In this document: positions 43,657 to 52,374 of the stretch, in pieces
Numbering within the stretch: position 1 is the stretch's first letter
Layout: each line of letters opens with the position of its first letter
Assembly: GCA_015655015.1 (NCBI GenBank)
Contig: JAATFV010000036.1
Span: forward strand, 22,253-86,252
From: Chitinophagales bacterium
GTDB lineage: Bacteria > Bacteroidota > Bacteroidia > Chitinophagales > Chitinophagaceae
Length of the DNA stretch: 64,000 nucleotides
Direction: 5' to 3'
Translations under genes and position numbers: made by a program
Notes under the pieces: generated by a model
What the model was told of the DNA's origin: nothing
The model's input: only the letters and a program-made list of their open reading frames with translations
The model's database searches: none

Positions 43657-44811
43657 TTGCACATGCATGACTTTTGGAACCAGGTGATCTTTAGTAATCC
43701 GTTGAAGACGTATATCATTGTTGCCGCGACGATCCTGTTCGTCATCATCCTGAAAAGATTCATTTCCCGGCTGATAGCCCGGCTGATATTCCGATTCGTC
43801 AGGAGAATGGGTTCGGGGCTGGATAAATCCGCTTTTGTGGACCTGGTGGTAGGCCCTATCGGAACTTTTCTTGTTGTATTCGTATCGGTATCGTCCATAG
43901 AAAAACTTCATTTTCCGGCAGCGCTGGAGTTCGATATCTATGAGGTCCAATCCAAAACGATCATACATGCCCTGGCCATTATCATCATCGTTATCAGCTT
44001 TATCTGGTTGTTATTGAGGCTGGTGGATTTTGTCGCCCTGATCCTGCGGCAAAAGACCCGGGGCAGCGGCGGCCCGAGGGACATTCAAATGGTAGTGTTC
44101 TTACGGGATTTCCTAAAAGCAATTATTGGGATCATCGGCTTTCTGATGATCCTCGACTCGGCATTTCAGGTGGATGTCACGAGGATACTGGCATCGCTGG
44201 GACTGGCGGGAGCCGCTGTAGCGTTGGCTGCCAAAGAGAGCATTGAGAACCTGATCGCCTCTTTTATCATCTTTTTTGATAAGCCTTTTACAGCCGGCGA
44301 CGTGCTGAAAGTGAATAATATTTCCGGCACCGTAGAGAAAATAGGGCTGCGTAGTACGCGGATCCGCACCGACCAGAAGACTTATGTTACCGTGCCGAAT
44401 AAGCAGATGGTCGATAGCATCGTGGACAACCTTTCCCTGCGTACACAACGAAAAGGCGAGCTGAGATTGGAGCTTAGTCTTTCGACTTCCGCGCTGTTGT
44501 TGGATAAGCTGGTGCAGGGAATAACGGCCCTCCTTAAAAAAGACAAAGTGGAAAATAGTACGGCCTACCTGGACAATATCACCGGTACCGCTTTCCTGGT
44601 CAGCGTGGATTATTTTACTTCCCCGATCACACAGGATGAATTCAATGGGATCAAGCAACAGGTGAACCTGGATACGCTCCGTTTGCTGGAATCGCTGAAG
44701 ATTGAAATAGCCGGGGCCAGTACGGATATCCGGCTTACGGCAAGTGCCGTCACGGATTCATCCGACGGCAAAACGCCTGCCGGTCCGAACCCATCCGGTC
44801 TGCGTTCTTAG
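43657..44811 (+). CDS. MscS family mechanosensitive ion channel
   Basis: 384 aa. Four transmembrane segments end in the pore helix ILASLGLAGAAVALAAKESIENLIASFIIFFDKPFTAGD, the MscS signature (Ala/Gly-rich TM3). The cytoplasmic beta domain has VEKIGLRSTRIRTDQKTYVTVPNKQ. It would relieve turgor on hypo-osmotic shock in the inner membrane. Convergent with the thioredoxin-like gene, overlapping it by 4 bp. Confidence 0.9.
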   Translation: MHMHDFWNQVIFSNPLKTYIIVAATILFVIILKRFISRLIARLIFRFVRRMGSGLDKSAFVDLVVGPIGTFLVVFVSVSSIEKLHFPAALEFDIYEVQSKTIIHALAIIIIVISFIWLLLRLVDFVALILRQKTRGSGGPRDIQMVVFLRDFLKAIIGIIGFLMILDSAFQVDVTRILASLGLAGAAVALAAKESIENLIASFIIFFDKPFTAGDVLKVNNISGTVEKIGLRSTRIRTDQKTYVTVPNKQMVDSIVDNLSLRTQRKGELRLELSLSTSALLLDKLVQGITALLKKDKVENSTAYLDNITGTAFLVSVDYFTSPITQDEFNGIKQQVNLDTLRLLESLKIEIAGASTDIRLTASAVTDSSDGKTPAGPNPSGLRS

Positions 44812-45317
44812 AAATTGGCAGCGATAATATCGGAGATCTCTTTATCCCAACCGTCCTTCCTGTCATTTACGGTTACCCGCCCCACTTCCTGCCCGTTTTT
44901 CAATACAATGAAAGTGGGTAAGCTGGTAATGTGCATCTGCTCGGATAAATGATTGGCCGTCTTTTTATGACGGTCCACCCCCACCAGCGCGACCTGTTCC
45001 CTGGGAAAAGACCCTGCATCCAGCAGAGAAAAGAATTTAGGAAGAATATATTGGGTCTTGTCGCACCAGGTGCCTCCGAATACCAGGAACTGCACCTGCG
45101 GGCCTTTTGCTTTTAAGACGGAGGTTTCTTCCGTATTGGGGGTATATCCGGATTGATTTTCGTGGAACCATTTGAACGCCGTATCACCTTCCAGCATGTC
45201 TCTGCTGATCAGTCCCTTCAGGATCTTATTATTGCCGTCAATGGAGACCTCATATGTCTGGGCGCGGGTAAGGATACCCAGGCCGATGATAATAGCGATC
45301 AGGAATATATGTTTCAT
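44808..45317 (-). CDS. Thioredoxin-like secreted protein with incomplete CxxC
   Basis: 169 aa. An N-terminal hydrophobic signal (IFLIAIIIGLGILTRAQ) suggests export. FLVFGGTWCDKTQYILPKF sits at the thioredoxin active site, but the motif is Cys-Asp-Lys-Thr: the second cysteine is missing. The cis-Pro loop TSLPTFIVL is intact. Probably not a standard disulphide reductase; one-cysteine chemistry or a structural role are possible. The active-site change is read directly from the sequence. Confidence 0.75.
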   Translation of the reverse strand: MKHIFLIAIIIGLGILTRAQTYEVSIDGNNKILKGLISRDMLEGDTAFKWFHENQSGYTPNTEETSVLKAKGPQVQFLVFGGTWCDKTQYILPKFFSLLDAGSFPREQVALVGVDRHKKTANHLSEQMHITSLPTFIVLKNGQEVGRVTVNDRKDGWDKEISDIIAANF

Positions 45318-45402
45318 TACTCTGCGTTTTTAAGAGGATGCAGCTAGTAAATTAACAACTAAATTAAGCAAAAAAAAGGAAATTCCGGGGTAACCCTTTT
45401 CA

Positions 45403-46158
45403 TTACCTGGTTGTATAACCTCCGTTGGCGAAAATGGTCTGCCCCGTGATCCACCAGCCATCTGACACCAGGAATTCCACGAGGGGTGCAATATCTTTAA
45501 TGTCCGTCAACCCTCCCAATGCCGAAGCGGATTTGTGGTAAGCAACGGCATCTTCACTTTCCTGGCCGTAAAAGAAGGGGGTATCCATTGGGCCAGGCGC
45601 AACGGCTGTAACGGAAATGCCTCTGTTCCCAAATTCCTTTGACGCTGCTCTCGTAAAATCTTCTACCGGTGCTTTTGCGCCTGCGTACGTAGAATAATAT
45701 CCGGTAAAAGCAGCCAGCAGTGAAGTCACGATGGTGCAGACCTTCCCGTTGTCGTTCAACACTTTTCCCGCTTCCTGTATAAAGAAGTAAGCAACTTTTG
45801 AATTGATGTCAAACATACTGTCGTACTCTGATTCCGTTGTTTCCACATACGGTTTTTTCAAAACCTTGCCTACCGTATTGATGGCGATATCAATACCTCC
45901 GAATTTGGTATTGGCTGCGGCAAACAGTTGTTTAATATTATCTATTTTCGTCAGATCGGCCTGAAACAAAAAAGCCTCGCCGCCAGCCTGCTGTATATCC
46001 GCGAGTGTACTTTCAGCATCTGCCTTTGTGCTCCCGCTATTGTAATGAATAGCGACTTTCGCTCCCTTTTTAGCGAAATTACGGCTCAGGAGTCCGCCCA
46101 GATTTTTTGCTCCGCCGGCTATCAGCACTACTTTTCCTGCTATATCATTTCTTGCCAT
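45403..46158 (-). CDS. Short-chain dehydrogenase/reductase
   Basis: 251 aa from the ATG at 46158; an upstream in-frame ATG at 46212 would add 18 residues. KVVLIAGGAKNLGGLLSRNF is the cofactor loop (Gly-rich), NTVG the structural motif, and YSTYAGAKAPVE gives the catalytic YxxxK. Basic residues after strand 2 (HYNSGSTK) suggest NADPH. Substrate unknown. The AraC-type gene just upstream on the same strand is its likely regulator. Confidence 0.85.
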   Translation of the reverse strand: MARNDIAGKVVLIAGGAKNLGGLLSRNFAKKGAKVAIHYNSGSTKADAESTLADIQQAGGEAFLFQADLTKIDNIKQLFAAANTKFGGIDIAINTVGKVLKKPYVETTESEYDSMFDINSKVAYFFIQEAGKVLNDNGKVCTIVTSLLAAFTGYYSTYAGAKAPVEDFTRAASKEFGNRGISVTAVAPGPMDTPFFYGQESEDAVAYHKSASALGGLTDIKDIAPLVEFLVSDGWWITGQTIFANGGYTTR

Positions 46159-46298
46159 AAAAATTGTTTTTGTTAAGTGATGCGGCAAAGGTGACCATTT
46201 GGATCCGATCATTCGCGGTGAACTTTTCGGAATTTTTGGAAACTTTTAGGAAGAAATTTCCCGGAAGCGACATTTGGGAAGAAATTCTTCGGGAATAG

Positions 46299-46670
46299 TT
46301 ATTTTTTGTTCTTTCCCCTGAATTGGCCGGGTGTTTCTCCGACATATTTTTTAAAGAACTTGGAAAAGTTGGAGGGGTCGTAGGTCAGTTTTTCGGCGAT
46401 TTCTGCAATGGAAAGTTCGGTATTGGTCAACAGATTTTCCGCTTCCGCGAGTATTTTTTGATCGTAAAAATAGCAGGGATGCCGCCCCCGGGTGAGTTGA
46501 ATGGTTTGGCTTAAATGTTTGGCTGAAATACAAAGTTCACTGGCTATCTGATTTAATTTCAGCATCTCGGTGGCCTTTCCCGAAACCAGTTCTGCCAGAT
46601 GTTGGTCCAGGAAAGCAAAGTATTGCGTCGTTATTTCTTCATTTCTTGTCGGTCTTTCTGAATTGCCCAT
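46299..46670 (-). CDS. AraC-type DNA-binding protein, HTH domain only
   Basis: 123 aa. Two HTH motifs are present: LNQIASELCISAKHLSQTI and LSIAEIAEKLTYDPSNFSKFFKKYVGETPGQFR, the second being the AraC signature. AraC regulators usually have an N-terminal effector domain of 150 or more residues; here none is present and no upstream frame supplies it. It may be a constitutive or partner-dependent regulator of the downstream SDR. Confidence 0.8.
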   Translation of the reverse strand: MGNSERPTRNEEITTQYFAFLDQHLAELVSGKATEMLKLNQIASELCISAKHLSQTIQLTRGRHPCYFYDQKILAEAENLLTNTELSIAEIAEKLTYDPSNFSKFFKKYVGETPGQFRGKNKK

Positions 46671-46715
46671 TATTCACTGGTTATAAAATAGTATGATCCG
46701 AAAGAAAAAGTTAAA

Positions 46716-47978
46716 TTATAATTGCGCTTTCCATTCCAGGAGGAAGGCTCTGATCTCCTGCAATCGTTGAATAGCTTCAAATCGTTCATCTGCTTTTTTA
46801 CTTGTCTTCAGAAATTCTTTTGCTCCTTCGATGGTATATTTTCGTTGCCGTAGCAAATGGTAGATCAGGTGCAGATTTTTAATATCGACGGGCCGGAAAT
46901 ACCGGTCGCCTTTTTTATTTTTACGTGGCTGCAGGATGTCGAATTCCGTCTCCCAGAAACGCAGCAGGGATTGATTGACCCGGAACATTTCGGCCACGGC
47001 CCTCATGGTATAGTATTGCTTGCTGAATAAGATGTCGTCTCCCGGCACTTCGATGAGATCTGCTTCTGCCGTTGCCTCTTTCAGGGATTTGCGGCCTCTT
47101 TTGGACTTAGCCGGTTTGCCCGGGACGCCGGAGGCGGCGGCAGCGCCGATGCCCCGGGAGATGCTGCTGTTGGCTAAATCCGGAGCACCTGTATCGGCGC
47201 CAATGGTGGCCGGTGTGCCGGCAGGCTGCGTATCTGAAACAGGAGGGGTATTCTTTCTGGTGACTACGGCAGGGGGGATATCCGGAGTATTATCTGTGAT
47301 CGTAGCCGGAGTGTTGACCTCCATGGCAGGAACAGTGAGTGCTGAAGCGGTGATCTCTATGGCCGGAGAACTGATCTCCAGGGCAAGTGCATGCTCTTCT
47401 TCCGGTGCGTTGACAGGAAGTATTTGCTCATCCGGAATATTATCACCGATCTCCACTTGAACGCTGACCATTTCTGCCTGGATGTTACTCTCTGTTGCTA
47501 CAGGAATGTTGACCTCTGCCGAGGCCTGGATATTACTCTCTGGCTCTATCGGAAGGCTGTCTGCCTCCTCCTCCCGGCCCCCCCCTTCCAGGAACCCGGT
47601 CTCTTCCTCAGCGGATAAACTATCCGCCGTTTCTCCCGCAGGAATCGCAATTTCTTCTTTATCGACCTCTATGGGCGGCAGGTCAAAGAGCTTCAGCTCT
47701 ATCACTCTGGCTGTCTCCTGCTTCAAGGCCACCGGAGCCACGGGAGCCGGATCAATGAGCTGTTTGTTCCGGAGGACTTCCGGTGTTTCCTCCACGGCGG
47801 GGATATCTTTAGGGACGTTCTTTAAAGACTTGATGCGTACCCGTACCCCTGCGTATCCATTTTCCTGCCCGACCACATAACCTCCTGGCTCTGCCTTCAT
47901 AGGGGCTGGGGGTGGGGGCAGTGGAACCTGCTCCTCAGCACCAAAATTGAAGGCCATCTGGGAAAATGAATTGTTCAT
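46716..47978 (-). CDS. MerR-family regulator with long disordered N-terminus
   Basis: 420 aa. The last 110 residues are a MerR HTH: LFSKQYYTMRAVAEMFRVNQSLLRFWETEFDIL, then DIKNLHLIYHLLRQRKYTIEGAKEFL. Before it lie roughly 300 residues rich in Pro, Ala, Glu and Ser with loosely repeated acidic and VPA/ITA phrases and no predicted fold. Most MerR proteins put the HTH first, so the order is reversed. No ligand domain is recognisable. It stands alone, 46 bp upstream of the AraC-type gene on the same strand. Confidence 0.8.
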   Translation of the reverse strand: MNNSFSQMAFNFGAEEQVPLPPPPAPMKAEPGGYVVGQENGYAGVRVRIKSLKNVPKDIPAVEETPEVLRNKQLIDPAPVAPVALKQETARVIELKLFDLPPIEVDKEEIAIPAGETADSLSAEEETGFLEGGGREEEADSLPIEPESNIQASAEVNIPVATESNIQAEMVSVQVEIGDNIPDEQILPVNAPEEEHALALEISSPAIEITASALTVPAMEVNTPATITDNTPDIPPAVVTRKNTPPVSDTQPAGTPATIGADTGAPDLANSSISRGIGAAAASGVPGKPAKSKRGRKSLKEATAEADLIEVPGDDILFSKQYYTMRAVAEMFRVNQSLLRFWETEFDILQPRKNKKGDRYFRPVDIKNLHLIYHLLRQRKYTIEGAKEFLKTSKKADERFEAIQRLQEIRAFLLEWKAQL

Positions 47979-48075
47979 GCGGGAATTATGGGCTCAAAAA
48001 TCATTCCTGTATTGACGGGTATAAATGGGTTATTCGCAAATTTAGCCCTTTTATACCATCTGAAGATACGCAGGA

Positions 48076-49047
48076 TCAGTCAAAACTTTGATTGCTCGAA
48101 GCTGCTAATTTCAGCAGCCGGTCATACTGTTCAGGGGTAATATCATTGTAGAAGTAATAGACAGGATCTACGGGATCTCCATTGCGGTGTACCTCGTAAT
48201 GACAGTGGGGACCGGTGCTCTTGCCGGTGCTCCCTACATAGCCGATCACCTCTCCGCGCTTGACCTTCTGACCGGGCTTCACCTTGACGCGGAACATATG
48301 ACCGTATAATGTACCATAGCCATATCCGTGATTGATAACGACATGGTTGCCATACCCATTTCCCGTATTGCCGGCCACCTCTACCGTCCCGTTCGCGGTA
48401 GCATAGATCGGGGTCCCCTGGGGAGCGGCGAAATCAAGCCCCGCATGGAATTTGGTCGTTTTATAGACCGGGTCTATCCGGTAACCGAAGCCTGAGGCGA
48501 TACGGCTGAGATCCTTATTGCTGACCGGCTGGATGGCAGGCGTACTGGCCAGTAATTGTTCTTTATTCTTAATATATCCGTCGATCTGCGCATAGGATTT
48601 TGACTGATTGGCCATCCGGGCGCTGAGCTTGTTGAGGGTAGCGGCTACTGAAGTGTACAGGTTTTCCTGGTCCATTCCCTGCACGAGCTTGATCTCTTTA
48701 TCCTGTTCTGCCGCCCTGGCCCGGGCGCTGTCGGGGATCGGGGCTGCTTCAAAAATGGCCCTGTAAACGTTATTATCCCTTTTCTCCAGCTCACTCATCT
48801 GCTCCTGCAGCTTTTGGACTTTATCGTTGAGGGTAAAATAATTGTCTTTAAGGGCTTCATTCCGGTCAATGAGCCGCTTCTCGTTGGCGGAAGGGAAGTA
48901 TTTATAAGCGACGGACACCAATATCAGGGCTGTTACGATGGCTGCTGACAAGAAACCAAGGACGCGTAACAGGGTTACCCTGAGCGGCGTCTCCAGCTTT
49001 TCGTACCGGAGCGTATTCGTGTTATAGTAATACTTGATCTTCTTCAT
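48076..49047 (-). CDS. M23 family metallopeptidase, membrane-anchored
   Basis: 323 aa from the ATG at 49047; the frame is open to 49287, but that part overlaps alaS antisense. A transmembrane segment (VLGFLSAAIVTALILVSVAYKYF) leads into a coiled coil (ALKDNYFTLNDKVQKLQEQMSELEKR). The LytM domain follows: KFHAGLDFAAPQGTPIYATANG, GTLYGHM, GPHCHYEVHRNG. It is a DipM/NlpD-like periplasmic endopeptidase, anchored in the inner membrane. Confidence 0.9.
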   Translation of the reverse strand: MKKIKYYYNTNTLRYEKLETPLRVTLLRVLGFLSAAIVTALILVSVAYKYFPSANEKRLIDRNEALKDNYFTLNDKVQKLQEQMSELEKRDNNVYRAIFEAAPIPDSARARAAEQDKEIKLVQGMDQENLYTSVAATLNKLSARMANQSKSYAQIDGYIKNKEQLLASTPAIQPVSNKDLSRIASGFGYRIDPVYKTTKFHAGLDFAAPQGTPIYATANGTVEVAGNTGNGYGNHVVINHGYGYGTLYGHMFRVKVKPGQKVKRGEVIGYVGSTGKSTGPHCHYEVHRNGDPVDPVYYFYNDITPEQYDRLLKLAASSNQSFD

Positions 49048-49099
49048 CCGCAACCAATGGTGTACCTTTGGCACCGCCCCTGATTTTAAAGGGAGCGTA

Positions 49100-49134
49100 C
49101 AAATATAAATGGTGAAAACCACATAACAACCAAA
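49100..49134 (-). promoter_or_regulatory. Promoter of the membrane-anchored M23 gene
   Basis: On the minus strand TTTG (49131-49134), a 23-bp spacer, TATATTTG (49100-49107). The ATG is at 49047. It lies in the 100-bp divergent gap with alaS. Confidence 0.6.
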
Positions 49135-49147
49135 GATTGTTTCGTTT

Positions 49148-51862
49148 ATGATGACCAGTGCCGAAATAAGAAAGAAATTCCTGGATTTTTTCGTTTCCAG
49201 GGGACATGTTATTGTTCCCTCCGCCCCCATTGTAATCAAGAATGACCCCACGCTGTTATTCACAAATGCCGGGATGAACCAGTTCAAAGATTACTTTCTG
49301 GGCAATAACAAGGCCCCTTATCCTCGTGTGGCTGACACCCAGAAATGTCTGCGGGTCAGCGGTAAGCATAATGACCTGGAAGAGGTGGGAGTGGATACCT
49401 ATCATCATACCATGTTCGAAATGCTGGGTAACTGGAGTTTTGGCGACCCCGCCCGGCCTGAGAGCGGATATTTCAAAAAAGAGGCTATAACCTGGAGCTG
49501 GGAGTTATTGACGGAGATCTACGGGATACCGAAGGACAGGTTATATGTCACCGTATTTAAGGGGGATGAAAAGGATAAGCTTCCCCGTGATACGGAAGCC
49601 TTTGAGGAGTGGACGAAATGGATTGCTGCGGAGAGGATCCTGCTGGGCAACAAGAAAGACAATTTCTGGGAAATGGGCGATACCGGCCCCTGTGGCCCCT
49701 GTACGGAGATACACGTGGATTGCCGCTCCGATGAGGAGCGCAAGCAAAGTGACGGCGCCGCCCTGGTGAACAATGATCATCCCCAGGTGATAGAGATCTG
49801 GAACAATGTGTTCATGCAGTTCAACCGGTTGAAGGATGGCAGTCTCGCCGCCCTTCCCGCCAGGCATGTAGATACAGGCATGGGCCTGGAAAGGCTCGTC
49901 AGAGTGCTGCAGGGGAAGAACTCTAACTACGATACGGATATTTTTACGGGCACGATCGGGGCCGTGGAAAAGTTTACGGGAAAGAAATATACTGCCGGCG
50001 ATAGCAAGAAAGATGTGGCCTTCCGGGTCATCGCCGACCATATCCGGGCTATTGCTTTTACAATAGCCGATGGCCAGCTGCCCTCGAATACCGGGGCTGG
50101 TTACGTTATCAGAAGGATACTGCGGAGGGCCGTTCGTTATTATTACTCTTACCTGGATTATAAACAGCCCCTTCTTTTCCAACTAATGCCGACACTGGCG
50201 GAACAGTTTGAATCCGTTTTCCCGGAGTTGCATAAACAAATTGACTTTGTCACCAAAGTGGTGAAGGAAGAGGAAGACGCTTTTTTGAGAACTTTGTCGA
50301 AAGGAATTGAAAGGTTCGAAACGTTTGTACGGATGGGAGTACTCCCTGCTGCCTCCGAACAGCCTGCGGCCATAATAAATGCGGGGGAAAAGTCCATTCC
50401 CGGCTATTTTGCATTCGAGCTGTATGACACATTTGGATTTCCAATTGATCTGACAGAACTGATGTCAAAGGAGATCGGCTGGTCAGTGGACATGAATGGT
50501 TTTGAGGAAGCTTTACAGCAGCAGAAAAAACGTTCCCGGGCCGCGTCAGCTGTCGATACTGAAGACTGGGTGGTCCTGGTCAACAATCCGCTGGTAGAGT
50601 TTGTCGGGTACGAAATGCTGGAAATGAACACGAAAATTTCCAAATACCGGAAGGTAAAAGCAAAGGGTAAAGAGTCCTGGCAGCTGGTGCTGGAGGCTAC
50701 TCCTTTCTATGCAGAGAGCGGCGGACAGGTGGGCGATACCGGTATCCTGCAGTCGAAGGGAGAGGTGATCCGGGTAGTGGATACCAAAAAAGAAAATGAC
50801 CTGATCATCCATTTTACGGAAGAGCTCCCCTCCGACTTGCAGGCAGGAGTAATGGCCATGGTGGACACAACAAGGCGAAAAGGCACGGAGGGCCATCATT
50901 CCGCCACTCATTTACTCCATGCGGCCCTGCGGAAAGTTCTGGGAACGCATGTGGCGCAGAAGGGATCTCTCGTAAATGAAGAGCAGCTCCGCTTTGATTT
51001 CTCCCACTTCGCTAAAATGACGGAGGAAGAGATAATAGCTGTCGAAGAGCTGGTGAATGAAAAGATCCGGGAAAATATACCGGTCATCATTAAGGAAATG
51101 CATAAGGATGAAGCCATAAAATTAGGCGCCATGGCCCTGTTCGGTGAAAAATATGGCGATATCGTCCGGGTCGTGATGATCGATCCTGCCTGGTCCGTGG
51201 AATTATGCGGGGGCACCCATGTGGGCGCTACCGGCGAGCTGGGACTTTTCAAGATCCGGCATGAAAGCGCTGTGGCAGCCGGTGTTCGGCGTATCGAGGC
51301 CGTTAGTGGAAAAGCAGCCGAAAATTATATCAGGGAGCAATTTGCCCAGATCCATGTTATCCGGGAAACCTTAAAACACCCCAAGGAATTGCAGCGATCG
51401 GTAGAACAGCTGGTAACGGAGAACTCAGAGCTGAAGAAGAAACTGGAAAAAGCAGAGGCCCGGCAACTGGCTGATCTCAGCAAGCAACTGATGAGTAAGG
51501 TACAATCTGTTGCAGACGTCAACTTTATAGGGGAGGTGGTGGAAGTGCCTGGCGCCGATGCCCTGAAAAAACTCTCTTTCGACCTGAAGGCTGAATTTAC
51601 TTCCGGGCGGTTCGGAACGGGCGTGGTCAGCTATCTCGTAGTGCTCGCTGCCAACATCGACGGCAAGCCCGCGGTATCCGTTCTTCTCGATGAGCATCTG
51701 GCCGAATCCAGGGGGCTGCAGGCTCCGGCTATCATTAAGGAACATATTGCCCCTCTCATCAAAGGCGGCGGCGGCGGTCAAAAGACCCTCGCCACGGCCG
51801 GCGGACAGGATGCCAGTAATCTGCCGCTGGTGATTGAGAGGGTGAAGGGGGTGTTGGGGTAA
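49148..51862 (+). CDS. alaS: Alanine--tRNA ligase
   Basis: 904 aa. SAEIRKKFLDFFVSRGHVIVPSAPI is the class II start, with the core to about residue 440. The editing domain has HHSATHLLHAALRK (HxxxH) and CGGTHVGATGELG (zinc Cys). A coiled coil (SELKKKLEKAEARQLADLSKQL) precedes the C-Ala domain that ends GGGGGQKTLATAGGQ. Complete. Divergent from the M23 gene; either of two adjacent ATGs could start it. Confidence 0.96.
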   Translation: MMTSAEIRKKFLDFFVSRGHVIVPSAPIVIKNDPTLLFTNAGMNQFKDYFLGNNKAPYPRVADTQKCLRVSGKHNDLEEVGVDTYHHTMFEMLGNWSFGDPARPESGYFKKEAITWSWELLTEIYGIPKDRLYVTVFKGDEKDKLPRDTEAFEEWTKWIAAERILLGNKKDNFWEMGDTGPCGPCTEIHVDCRSDEERKQSDGAALVNNDHPQVIEIWNNVFMQFNRLKDGSLAALPARHVDTGMGLERLVRVLQGKNSNYDTDIFTGTIGAVEKFTGKKYTAGDSKKDVAFRVIADHIRAIAFTIADGQLPSNTGAGYVIRRILRRAVRYYYSYLDYKQPLLFQLMPTLAEQFESVFPELHKQIDFVTKVVKEEEDAFLRTLSKGIERFETFVRMGVLPAASEQPAAIINAGEKSIPGYFAFELYDTFGFPIDLTELMSKEIGWSVDMNGFEEALQQQKKRSRAASAVDTEDWVVLVNNPLVEFVGYEMLEMNTKISKYRKVKAKGKESWQLVLEATPFYAESGGQVGDTGILQSKGEVIRVVDTKKENDLIIHFTEELPSDLQAGVMAMVDTTRRKGTEGHHSATHLLHAALRKVLGTHVAQKGSLVNEEQLRFDFSHFAKMTEEEIIAVEELVNEKIRENIPVIIKEMHKDEAIKLGAMALFGEKYGDIVRVVMIDPAWSVELCGGTHVGATGELGLFKIRHESAVAAGVRRIEAVSGKAAENYIREQFAQIHVIRETLKHPKELQRSVEQLVTENSELKKKLEKAEARQLADLSKQLMSKVQSVADVNFIGEVVEVPGADALKKLSFDLKAEFTSGRFGTGVVSYLVVLAANIDGKPAVSVLLDEHLAESRGLQAPAIIKEHIAPLIKGGGGGQKTLATAGGQDASNLPLVIERVKGVLG

Positions 51863-51929
51863 AGCACTCCCTTGAGTAAGGAAGAGTCTGAAAGATTGAG
51901 TAAGACAATTGCTGACTATAAAAAAAGAA

Positions 51930-52160
51930 ATGGAAGATCAATTCCCACAACCCAATCCCGAGCTGCTGCTCGAACTGGTCAAAATGCAAATGCCCTTCGG
52001 CAAATACAAGGGGACTATCCTTAGTAATCTCCCCGTTTCCTACCTGGAATGGTTCCAGCGGGAAGGGTTCCCCAAAGGGAAATTAGGGATGCTGCTGGCT
52101 ACCATGTATGAGATCAAGACCAATGGGCTGGAAAAATTACTGGATCCGCTGAAACGGTAA
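51930..52160 (+). CDS. DUF3820 family protein
   Basis: 76 aa from the ATG at 51930. MPFGKYKGTILSNLPVSYLEWFQREGFPKGKLG is the DUF3820 signature: a small basic-aromatic fold also seen near exonuclease-like proteins. Function not established. It lies 67 bp after alaS. In the 214 bp that follow I see one hairpin (CCGGAC/GTCCGG, 52179-52199) without a T-tract and the promoter listed next. Confidence 0.75.
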   Translation: MEDQFPQPNPELLLELVKMQMPFGKYKGTILSNLPVSYLEWFQREGFPKGKLGMLLATMYEIKTNGLEKLLDPLKR

Positions 52161-52314
52161 ACCCTGTAATCTCCTTCGCCGGACGCATTGCCAGTCCGGG
52201 CCATCCCTCCGAATAATTAAGGGCTTTTTTATGCGCCCCCTGCCTCTGTCCCTTATTATATGTAATTGCCCATTTTTAACATTTCCGAAAGTTTTCGTAT
52301 TTCAGGAAAACCCC

Positions 52315-52322
52315 TATATTTG
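52315..52322 (+). promoter_or_regulatory. -7 box of the double-PDZ gene
   Basis: TATATTTG, a full match to TAnnTTTG, 53 bp before the ATG. No clear -33 TTTG at the expected distance, so the box could depend on an activator. Confidence 0.55.
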
Positions 52323-52344
52323 ATCTACGAAAACAGACGTAGAT
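52323..52344. promoter_or_regulatory. 7-bp inverted repeat just after the -7 box
   Basis: ATCTACG and CGTAGAT flank 8 bases (AAAACAGA). It begins one base after the -7 box, at or just past the expected transcription start. It could be an operator or a 5' mRNA hairpin of the double-PDZ gene. Confidence 0.5.
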
Positions 52345-52374
52345 AATTTATTTAATCTAAAAAAATCGACAGCG

